From Trichobilharzia szidati (taxonomy: Eukaryota > Platyhelminthes > Trematoda > Strigeidida > Schistosomatidae), in assembly GCA_944472155.2 (NCBI GenBank), contig OX235279.1, forward strand, positions 151,984,199 through 152,048,198: a DNA stretch of 64,000 nt. The letters are read 5' to 3'. The notes beneath the pieces are model-generated. The model saw only the letters and a list, made by a program, of their open reading frames with translations, searched no databases and was not told the origin of the DNA. The position numbers and the translations under genes are program-made. This document shows positions 13,401 through 25,400 of this stretch, piece after piece; within the stretch, counting starts at the first letter, position 1; every line of letters starts with the position of its first letter.

Positions 13401-16400
13401 GCTGATTAGACAAGAAACAATGACGCCGTGTAGTGGTAAACTGATAGCTGGGAATTTTTTATAGCACCTACTTCAGAAGTGCATATAAAGGTATGGTAAA
13501 AGTGGAAATCACTCTCATACGTGGGTGGTGGAGTAGTAGAATGCTCGCCAGCCACGAGGTTCGATCCCTGGCCTGTGCATTCCTAAAGCTCAGTCAGTAG
13601 TAAGGAGGGAAGGTTAAGCAAAAACCACTTCTAGTGAAACTTTAAAGCTGACTCTTGAACCCCATATGTTCCACTCGGAAGATAAAGGAATAAAATAATA
13701 AATAAATAAATAAACAAAGACAATTCCAGATCACGAGAAAAGGCTTTTACTGTCTGTACTGTTATTGTTACTGTTAAGCAGAAAACTGGGCATAGAAATT
13801 GTATGGAACTCAGTTTACATCAAACGGTATACAACTTACTATTACTACTGGCTAACTCATTCGACATACTTTCAATCTCTTTTTGTAAATGTTGTTCTTT
13901 CTCTTTGTAATTTTTCTCTATTAAATCAGACTTTTCAGAATGTTCACTTAATTTTTCATTTAGACTATAGTTTAATAAATGAGTGAAATAATCGCATACG
14001 TAAAAAAAAAAAAGTTGTATAGTATTAAAATAAATAACTTTGTTGTATATAACATGTACAAAATTGAAGAAATCAAAGTGTAATAAAATCCAACGTATTA
14101 TTTTCTCTTAATAAATATAGATTGACAATGTTATCCTAAATTTTAAATGCCTCAATAGCTGTCAAAGAAATAATACGCGAATAAAACTCAAATAAAAAAT
14201 AACCAATGTCAGCTCATGATGAAATCCCGTAACCAATATCATATTTATTGTACAAAATTATTCACACGCGACAGACTGTGGGAAAGGAGAGGACAGGAGT
14301 ATGCCGGACCGATAAGAAGACTCTAGAGGATCTGAATTATACGGATGAGTTATTTCTAATGTCACTTGACCTCAAAGATCCACAGGAGAAAGCAAACAAG
14401 TTGGCAAAAGAAGAATCAAGGACAGGACTTCAAGTGAACGTAGAGAAGATGCAGGTGATGAAGGTAACCATCCTTCTACATTAAGAAGTTAAGACATTCT
14501 GGTATAACCCAACCCTTACTCCTACAATTCGTTAACTCTCGCATTCTGCCTATTATTCTCTATTGTTCCCCCTTAGTTTCTCCAGGGCTACTGAAGAAAG
14601 ACTATAACATATTACGCAGGATGTTAAAGGTTGTCAGCAGGGTAAGCAACGTGCCACTTAACCAGCTTGTTAATATTCTGGTCGACAGGCACTTGGACTC
14701 ATGTGAAAAATGGGCCAAATCCATTTTATCTAACTCACATCACCCTCTTCACTCACAACTCTCCCCTTGCATCTCATCAGGCAGGACCAGAAGCCTATAT
14801 AGAAAACTATATGCTCGCACCAGCAAGTACAAAAACTCAACCATACCCTACTTAGCTCGTGTTCTGTGCGATAAAGAAAGCATTAGGCGTGACACCTATA
14901 ATTCATTAAATAGTCAGTAGAACAACTGGATCTCGTCTTTCCAACTCATATCATTTATAGGTACAACATTTTCTTTCTTTCTTTTCCTTCACTCTCTTTT
15001 TTTCTTTCTTTCCGTTATGTGCTGCCTTGTTTCTTTCTCTCGCTTACGCCAGTAAATATGACAGCACCTACTTTTCTAACACCTTCAAACACTGTTTCAG
15101 CTTTTCCTTTGCTACCGACATGCCAATCTGTTGTTGTAATAATGAACTGAGATTTCCTTAATCTATGTAGAATTCCATTTATTGATAATGTACTAACTGG
15201 ATGCAATACTGTAGTAAAAATGCTGAGAATTCCATTCTGTATTACAAGTACTGTTTTGGAATAAAGCATATTATTATTATTATTAAATAAGCACTAATCA
15301 CTATCAAGGTCACTTCCTTCACTTATCTAGGCAAAATTGTTCCAACTGCAGGTGAACAGAACAGATAAGGATGTCAAAACCAGAATTGAAAAGGCAAGAA
15401 AGGCCTTCATCACTCTGAAATCAATTTGGAAATCTCCTGCATCCAGCACTTAGAACAAGATTCGAATTTTCAATAGCAATGTTAAGTTAGTCAATTCTTC
15501 TATATGAGTCAGAAACTCGGCGCATCACGAAAAGCGTTTCCTACTAACTGCGGACATTTATCAACAGCTGTCTTTGCTCGACAGTGAAGATCAGATGGCC
15601 TGAAAGAAGTGACCACAAGAAACTCCAAAGAAAAACCAGTCAAGAACTTAATGCCCAACAAGTAGACCGAAGAAAATGGAGGTGGATCGGACACACGATG
15701 CGGAAACCGTTGAGTGACATCGTACGCCAGATAGGCAGTCGAGTGGAACCCGGATGAAAAACGGTGAGTTGAGAATCCCAGGGTAGTATGGAGATCTTGT
15801 GAGGAAAGGATAAGAGCCTACGGGCAATCGTACATCCAGCTAATGAGGACAGCAGAGAACGGGATGAAATGGAGATGAGCTGTTAAAGCCCTATGTTCCA
15901 TTCGGAATCCAAGGAGGTAATAATAATGGTTATTATTATTATTACATTATTGTTTCCTTTAGTTCCTACAGAAACGTAGGCCTTCAACCTCACGTCTCCA
16001 TTGCGTTCGATTCTCTGCCATCGTCTACCACATGCTTTCATCTCCTCTTCACATAACCTGCTCCATTAAGATGTGCATAATAATAATACTACACATCTTA
16101 ATAAATGTAGCAAAATAAAAAGGAAACAGCGTCTTGATGACTTTGTCGTTGTTTGCCAAAGTATAAGTTGATCGTTCTTTGCAGAACCGTCAATGTAACA
16201 TTGCCTAATGTTGATTTCTGGCTGACCTCTGAAGATCAAATTTATTAAGTGGTCGTCAAAATGAGAGGCCGACAATCAGATCATACTGTCTGACTGATTT
16301 TCGCTGAGTTTTTCAGTTAACTGATAGGAAAACTGTAAATCTAGATTTCGCATTTTATGATATTTGTCAGCAAAATGCATTTTAAGCCTCAATAAAAACG

Positions 16401-19400
16401 ACGTCACATGAAAAGGTTCAAGGGAAAACAACCTAGTACTGTTACTAAAGATGTATTAACACCGACTAATGTTTACTTCTTAAAATATTATGGCTATACT
16501 GTGAAAACCTTCTATGATAGAATTGATGCATCTAAAGGGATCCTTTTTCTTAATAATGTGATCAACATAACAACGGAAATACTAATCTTATAATACGAGA
16601 AATACGAAAATTTTGAAGAATAACACCACTCTTAGATAATCGCTATAATTTACTCCAAATACACAAAGTCTTAGATTACTCCTAACGGTTCACCTCTGAG
16701 AATGAGGAAAGGCAAACTTGCAGGACAATACTTGAATGACGCAATGCACATGTCATACTTCCAAATACTAACCCCTATCTAAGTGGGTTGTTAATAGTTT
16801 GTATTCCAATGCATAGTGGGACAATATCATCCTCGCACATAAGGTTAAACTGTCTATATTCAAGTAGTCGATTTACACAGCTACTCCACTATTAGTTGAT
16901 AAAAGCGATGATAATGGTTTTGTGCCCTCACTCTACCTAAGGTGTTTTCGTATATGGTTTATGAAAAACTGAGAATTTTCTCATAGACACCTTTTTATCT
17001 TATCAACGATTCCAAAACGCCGTCCTGCTCAACTATTAATGCAAAAGGGACAAATTTTACACATCAACTTACGACTTAATCTGCTCTTTTAATGCCTTTG
17101 TTTCCTGTGAATGAAGCTCATTCTGTTCTTTCAGTTGACTAATTCTTTGTCTATGAAAAGAGAGAATGAAATTGAATGTGAAAAAAGCAGTTAATAAATC
17201 CGTCAACTCAAGATAAAAAATAAAGATGCAATAAAATAATGGTAATCATTAACTTTCATTTCAACACAACTGAATATTCGTTTATCTTATTATAATTTAT
17301 ATTTGGTGCAATAGATTAACGTAAATTCAATGTATATGTGTTCATATATATATATATAATTATGATCTTATTATGTTTTTTATTTGATCTTCCTATTTAT
17401 GACACTTATTTCTCAATAAGTGAATTTAACGTTCGAATTATTCTTCATTTGTTTTACAATGAGGAACTTCGAAATTTCTGAGACATAAAGTGGCTCACTG
17501 CACAGTTCATTCAAAGACGTATACCACAGAGTGTAATCTTATTGTTACCGTTCTCTCTAAATCCACAACTTCTGGGGTCTTTTTGTCGGTTCAGTGTATA
17601 CCTATCTTCTCACTCATCATAGTCTGTTGCATGATCCACAATCAAGAAGACCACCGATGATAGTAGGTGACTTCAGCCTATTCCTGTCGTCACCCTTAAC
17701 GCTGCAGTATCATTTGTGTTGTGAATTACTTGTTGTGAGATGTCATCACCATCACACAAATATTAAATGCCTTTTATAATCTTTCGAGGCACTGAACTAC
17801 GTAGTGTTGAAGTAGTTTATGAATAACTTCGTGAAAGTCGCTATTGTAGTAATTTTCGAAATCGATGAAATTGAGGTATGGAGTTGACTGCCACTCTAGA
17901 CTGTATTCAATGATGATGTGTGGTGTCGTGATTTGGTCTGCGAATGACCGTTTTTTCCCGAACACAGTCTACGCTAGGTGAAGTCTTTCATTCAACTTAC
18001 CTTCCAGTCTTTCTAGAACGACGTGGTTTATTAGTTTGTGTGTGATAAACAGGGGAATGATTCCACACCACTTCTTACACAAACCCTGTTCACCTTACTC
18101 TGGGAGTTTGAAAAGTGAGTGTTTCTTCCAGTCAGTAGCTGCCTTCCTCTTCCTCAACACCTTTCGTAGTAGTAGTTGTTGTAGTAGTGGTGGTAGTGTG
18201 AGCATGGTCGGTGAGGTGTTTCATTGTTGGTCTGTGTTCGCTGGTAGTTCTGTGTCAACTGGTGTTATTATCTGACTAATTGTAGGTCAAGTTTGATTCA
18301 TGTTTGAGTCCATTGAAACGCCTAGCCCTAGCTTCCTCTCTCTTCCGTCTGTTTGATCATTGTTTGCTTCGCTATCAGGCATTGTCTTCATCTGTGAAGA
18401 CCTCTTCTGGTAGTGACCAAGTGATGTGATATAGTGTCCTGAAGTTCCGCCTACCTGCAGTCTGTTCTGCTTCATTTTCTAGTATATCATGAGAGCATCT
18501 CTTGTTTTTCATAGAAGTCTTCTTCACTCCTTTGTTCAGTGTTCTTCATGTTGTAGTCAGCCTCTTTTTTGGTTGTTCATCTCTGCAGTGGTTCACCTTT
18601 CGTCGCATCATCCTTCTGTGTTCTGTCAGATTCCAGGTGTGTGTAGTGAGACATTTCTAGTTCTGCCTCTTTTTCTTGCCTAAGATGTATATACACATTT
18701 TCTTCCACATCACTTTCAGGAAACTCCATTATTCGTAAACGTATTTTTTGCTTAGTGTCACTGGACATTCCTTGACAACTGCAATAAAAGTGCCCTTGGT
18801 AACACTGTCTTTCACTTTCTGTTGGTATGATATGAGCCACACGCTCAGTTTACTCTTTGTAATCGTATAGGTGATTGGAGTAGATAACTGACTCTGCAGT
18901 TAACAATCTGGAGATTCCACTTTCCATTTCATCTGCTTTCACTTATTACTAACACTTCTACACAATATTGTCTCATATATCGTATAATCTGAGCAGCCTT
19001 GCCAACTAACCTCGAACATGGTGAGGATATTCCGTGTTTTCGTGGCTTTCGTTTACTTTAGTGTGAGAAATACTTATCAACGGATTAGCTTGCTGGAAGG
19101 TCTCACCTGCCCCCGCCAGTCATCCTGGAGTCGAACAGTCTTCTCGATTTTTTGATTCTTCCGTTTACAGAGAAATCAATGATTTCAAGATATATATTTA
19201 AACAAGCCACTGTTATAAACCAAGGAATCAACACACTAAATGACAACTTCATGCTCAAAATTCTCCAAGTTTAAATGAGACTTTGTGTTATAGACAGTCA
19301 AACTAGTTGGATTTATGGATGGTTACGTCAATGATGATTTTTGATTAATGGTTGTTTTACACCAAGAAGCTTTCATTGATCTTCTGGATAACATCTTCAG

Positions 19401-22400
19401 CGGTAACTCTAGCTCAGAGAAAGCAGCAACAACAACAACACTAAATGTTTCACACACTGGTAAAATAATACTGACTTACTCAAAGTCTAATGTTGACTTC
19501 TTCTTTTCATCGTGTAAATTATCTATTCGCTTTCCTTCTTCAGTTAACTTAGCTTTTAATACTAAGATAATTGAAAAAGACTGGAGTGAATAATGACCAA
19601 GGCGATGATATTACTAAGTGATATGAAACAAATTTAGGCTAGTTATTAAATGCTACCACCAGTGTTAATCAATAACAGTCGGTCTTCAGACAAACCTGCC
19701 CAAACAACATCTTATTCTCACTGACACTCATGATGAAGGACAACCTTGAAGACAACCACATACTCTCTACTATTTGACCTCATGTCACTATAATTAAGTT
19801 ATTCAATAAATATTTATGCAACTGTTTCCCTTAATGAATCTAGACGAAACAAGGAAAACAAACTGGACAGCACAATATAAGATCATTTTAAAAAACATTT
19901 TTTTAATATCAGTATACAATATATTCACGCACTTTACGCATTGTTATTATTTATTTTTTATTTTATTCCTTTAGGTTCCCAGTGGAACATGGGGCTTCAA
20001 GCTAGAGGCTTGAAGTTTCGGTAGCAGTGGTGTTTATTTTTACGGGATGGGGTTGCTAGCCTCACGGCCAACCTTCGCTCTTTACGAGTTTTACTACTGG
20101 TTTAGCGAGGTAGAGGAGTGTGTCGGCCGGGGATCGAACCCCGGACCATGTGCATGGTCGCCAAGCGTACTAACCGCTGTGCCACCGACACACACTTTAC
20201 TCATTGAGCATGCAGATAAAGGCCATTACTGTCGGGTAACTGAACAGCATGATAAAAAAGATAAAAGTTATTAAGTAAGCTTTGATTCGACACTAGCTAG
20301 TAACTAGTGTAGCGTATTTAGTCCTTAGTTTGGTGCAATGTGGACACCATTCTAGGTGGCTCGCCATCATAGTGCACTTTGAATTGTTTCTATTAGATGG
20401 TTGGAGGCAATCGGCAGGAAGCCTCGGACCTAGATATCACGCTAGTTGGCACTCTTCAGTAAGGCGTATGGTGGCCAGATTGCAAGCTTCGGACATCAGA
20501 AGGGATTTGAGTTCCTTCAAAGTTGCTGATACGCCTTAATGATAATTGTTAACTAGCATAACACCTAGGTCCAAGGCTTCCTGCCGACTGACTTCAACCA
20601 TCTAGCACTAGTAAGCATGTCAGTATATTTAGAAATAATTACTAGAATACTCTAGAATTCGAAACGAAAGCTGCAAATTAAACGGGAGTGAAAAATTGAT
20701 AGAACATGTTACAAGGAAAGGCTAAGCAATTTAGTTGAGCACAGGTCAAGAAATAGTTACGACACGAGTATGGATGAAGACACAGTTGCGGATGTGAATT
20801 CACGTTGTCAGAGAGCGAACATACTTAAAGTAAAGCAAATGTAATAAAGTAACATAAAATATATTCACCATGATAGAGCGAGACTAACAACAGTTTCTTT
20901 CTGAATGCACAGGTTCGGTTTTAACCGGTTAATAACTTCAGCAAAAAGTTGTAAACTGGAACTAACTTGAACTTTAATTATCTTAAATGATCTTAAAACA
21001 ATAAATTTTATAACTACTATCTATCGAGTAGTGACCAATTGCACTGCTGAAGACTTTTGCGTCTTTCAACTGCAAATGTTTTGGAATATGATGAGATATG
21101 CGGTCAAAAATCCTTTTTTTCTTTCCGTCCAAGGTATGTGCTTTGCACGTACATATTAAACCATTGTGAAAAGCGTTGTTCAAAAAGAAGACCTGATGAA
21201 GAACTTCACATTGTTGAAAAGCTCCTATTAGATATTGGATATCATCATAAATTTACTGATAAACATAAAAAACACTGACACCGAAGAAACCAGTTTTGTA
21301 GGACTTGGATTCGATGGTAACCAACTGTCGGGAAGAACCAGATACATAATAGACGCTATGGTGAAGAAGACTATGACAGCCACTTAGGACTGGCAACCGA
21401 TCTATGTGGTTTTATTACTCATCACATAATTAAGTTGCATAGTAATCAATAGACTGATAAAGAATGAAGCTTTTTTGAATAGGTTAATACAAATACAAAC
21501 TATTGCATTAAATAACATCGAAACCATTGATACGGGTATCTATAAATCAATAAATTAAAAATTTGACCTACCTAAAATATCGGCCAGCAATTGCCCGCGA
21601 TTTTCTGACCAATCATTACGTTCTTTTTTAAACTTTAATTCTAGATCATCGAATTTTTCAGCATATTGTTTAACTTCTTCATTTTTGGTTTGGATAATTG
21701 ACTCTAGCCTGTTATGTAGTCGGTCGCATTGATTATTTAACTGTTCGATTGAAGCATTATCTGAAAGATTTTTATAAAAATTCTAAAAGCTACATCATTT
21801 GGACAAAAATTCTACTATGAGAAGTTAAAATTTCCTGAGATGCTATTAAAGCAATGATTTGGTGGTTGAATTTGAGGTAAAAATTGGAACCAGAATATGA
21901 TGTTCTCCATTAAATGCTTAAAGATTTATAAGACCCAGCTGTTGGCAAATTCACATTTCCACTTCAATCACAGTGGACTAAGTTTTGCTGCCTTATATTT
22001 AAAGTTACATTTCGTCATGAACCAATATCATTTAGAGAATCATTGAAAACCAGTGTGTACGGGACAGCTATATCTTCCTAGTTAGGTACTCTTCAACAGC
22101 GCCTACACATGACTTCACCACAAAACTGAATTCAGGACTTTATGTTGACTGGGTTGGAGTTCAACAACCAGTGAATACTAAATTCTGTCTTTTCGGAATG
22201 CTGTACCACCGCCAAACAATGCTGTCGACAAGCATCTGCTTCTCACCTGTACCCTATGAATAAGTGCTATCTGGTTATTTGTTTAGCTCGGTCACACTTA
22301 CTACCTAGTCATGCTTCTGATTTGAATTTAAAGCACACTAAACTATAGGCAGAAAGCAATGACAATTTGTTTGAAGCATCTTAGATAATTTTTACTCTTG

Positions 22401-25400
22401 GCTACGCTCTGATGTACGGAGTTCTGAGACGCAAACCAAGTATAATTTGAGCTTAATTAGTATTATACACTTATGAATGAAAATTCACATATGTAACATA
22501 TAACAATCTATCACCTATGGACAGAACAAATTTTGGATGTAGAAATGCAGCTCATGTGACGTCATTTTTATCTCTCGATCTGACTTTATGAAAAAACACT
22601 GTTCTAGTTAGTAATTAAGAATTGACAAGATTATTTGTTAAAAATATTAATTACGCTAATATATCCTATTCTAATTATTATTTAACAATATGATTGCACC
22701 ACTGAGTTGTGTGTCTTTTCATAAGATTCTAGCTTAATAAATACGAATGTATATTATAACTTACAAGTTCGATTTAGTGCAGCTATGTGCTTTCTCAATT
22801 CACTGAACCCATTGAATACTGAATGAAATAGACTGTTCTCAGAGAATTTATCAATGTAATTACTCTTCAATCTATTTCGTATTTGTTTCAAATAATCAAG
22901 GGATCCGATTAACAGTTCTTGAATGAATGAAATTTCAGCTCTGAAAATTTTGAAGTAAAAAATTTTCATGAAAATTTCCTTTAACGCTGATTTTTTTAAT
23001 CTAGTAAAAACATTACCTTGGAAACATTTATTGTCACAATGGTAAAAGCAGGATATTTTAAGTGATCAGAGATGAAGATTGGTTTGTTTGTTGCCTAAGC
23101 GCCTTTTTAATTTTGGTTGTACAAGCAATGTATCACACAACCAACAAGCAGAATTCTGTTTTAAGCTATGAGTAAAAAATAAATGTGATGAAAGATGCTA
23201 CTTGGCTGGATTTATAAATACGTGACTTACATCTTGGTGACAGTTGTTTATACAGTGCTGATTACATTGAATGTACATGAATGGTAGTTTACAATTTATA
23301 AACTTAGTGTTAGAGACACTTAAGTAAATATTAGTTTTTTCAAAGGGAATAACTGCCTACTTTAACAGTTAAATATCTTCCATTTTTGATTTGTAACCAA
23401 ACAAATCATTAGAAATTGAAGGTTACGACCATGACCTCGTGTATGATGACTTGCGATATATTGCTTTTGAAACATCATTATTAAGGGCAAAGTTAAACTA
23501 TCATAACCAAAACCGCGGTAACCTTGAACGGCCAATCAGAATTCAGATGCAAAAAATTCACATAATCGTTGGAAATTCCACTAAAACACATTGCAAATAT
23601 GATATGTGAGTCGGTAGCACAGTGGACCATGAACATGGTCCGGGGTTCGATCTCCTGCCGACGCACACCTGATATCTATGTTCGGCCTGCAAAATTTGGG
23701 CTACCGATATCATTTGCTGAAAATTCTATACTTGTACCAAAAATACGGTATGGAATCAAGCTATAATCAAAAATAAAAAATAAAAATATAGTTGTCACTT
23801 ATGTGTTGTAACAATGTCTCCCAGTCACTACAAAGATGGTTTAGAAAGCAATCATACCGCGCGCGATAGATGCATTCATCCAGGTGACCGTAGGTCATGG
23901 TACTTTGAGATTTATTGATACTTTTGATACTGTTCCCTAACCTACTCCTAACTCTAACCATAATCTTAACTCCTAACCCTAACTCTAGACCCTAAACCTT
24001 AATCTAAAAAGTCATAACATTACCGAACAGTATAAATCTACAGAAGAAGTACCTAGGGAATAAATGGAATACTGTATCCACCTTGTTCAAGTTCAAAAAG
24101 GAAGGTATTATTTGATTTTGAATGACTTTTTATAGTATTCCTACATCTGATTGGTCCCTGAAGGTTAACTTTTGAAAGACCTTGGCTTTGGCTATGATAC
24201 TTTAACTTCGCCTTATTAAGTATTGATGCACTACACTAAATTAATTATTCTATTATCGAGTTATTCCTCACCAAAATGTTTAATCTTAGACTTATTACTC
24301 ATTAATGTCAAATAATGAATGACATTAGACTCTTTAGAATAAATGAATAGATGTACAAATCTCTTTGTATGAAGAATATAGACTTTGAAAGATTAACGCA
24401 CATAGGTTTTTTTTAGTTTGAAGAATTTATGACAGTTAATATTTTCAAACCCGAACTCTGTATGCAAAAAATATAAATATTCACTCATTAGATTCGCAGA
24501 ACTTAACTGCACCTAACCCCTCTTATTCTACAACCTTGAGCCCGAATAGCTCAGTGGTAACGTCTCTGATTGCAGCACTAGGTGACGCGGGTTCGAATCT
24601 CAGAAGGGACATGAGTTCCTTCAAAGTTGCATATACGCCTTGCTGACGAGTGCCAACTAGCAAGAAACCTAGGTCCAAGGCTTCCTGCCGATTGCCTCCA
24701 ACCATCTAATATCATCACAAACAATGGACACCGTGATGGCGAGCTACCTAGAATGGTGGCCACATTACAACCTGACTGATAGAATTCAGTCTGCACCAAA
24801 GAGAGGACTAGACGCATCACACTAGTTACTAGTGTCAAATCAAAATATCCTCTTATTCTGTTACAACATTCAAAACAATTACTCAGTTAAGAGCTACACA
24901 ACTGATTTAAGATAAGCACTCACACTAAATCTTTCCAAGTCATCACTTACTGAAGTAATGGAACATATTAAACACGTTCATCTCTGTTTCTTTAGAGCTG
25001 TTATTTAGTCATGGATAACACCTAGTTTCCCGATATTTTTGTGGCTCAATGAAGTACAAGGTACTTACTTAAAAAAGAGGCAGTCTTTATCCGTACACAG
25101 TTCATAATATATGAATGCATTCACTTTGATCAGTTACATAGAAGTCGAATTAATTACTTCAGTGAGTGTATTCAGAATCCCAGACGTAATTAATAAATAG
25201 TAAAATCCATATCATCTGTGTCTCAGTATCCTAAGCTTCATGACCAGGCAGCTCACACAGATTTTTTATAGCTCACACTAGCAATGACAGTCTTCATAAA
25301 TGAGTGACATGTTGTAAGTTACTTTCCCTCGATGTAATCTAAAGTTACTTAAAGGTGCTTAGCTGTGGCTTAAAACAAAATAATAAAGTATCACGATGAC

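Larger units (their letters stand above)
23470..24230. repeat. Fold-back element with ~95-bp imperfect inverted arms
   Basis: Left arm 23475-23565 includes AAAGTTAAACTATCATAACC and GGCCAATCAGA. The reverse complement of right arm 24130-24230 includes GAAGTTAAAGTATCATAGCC and GGACCAATCAGA in the same order. A SINE2 copy and a telomere-like tract lie between the arms. Confidence 0.6.

Noticed and set aside
13765..13986. 73-residue plus-strand open frame
   Set aside because: Antisense of LEKR1-like exon 7, whose splice sites and phase fit the minus-strand gene.
24537..24610. A functional tRNA gene
   Set aside because: Same reasoning: the head belongs to a dispersed SINE4 unit and acceptor pairing is poor.
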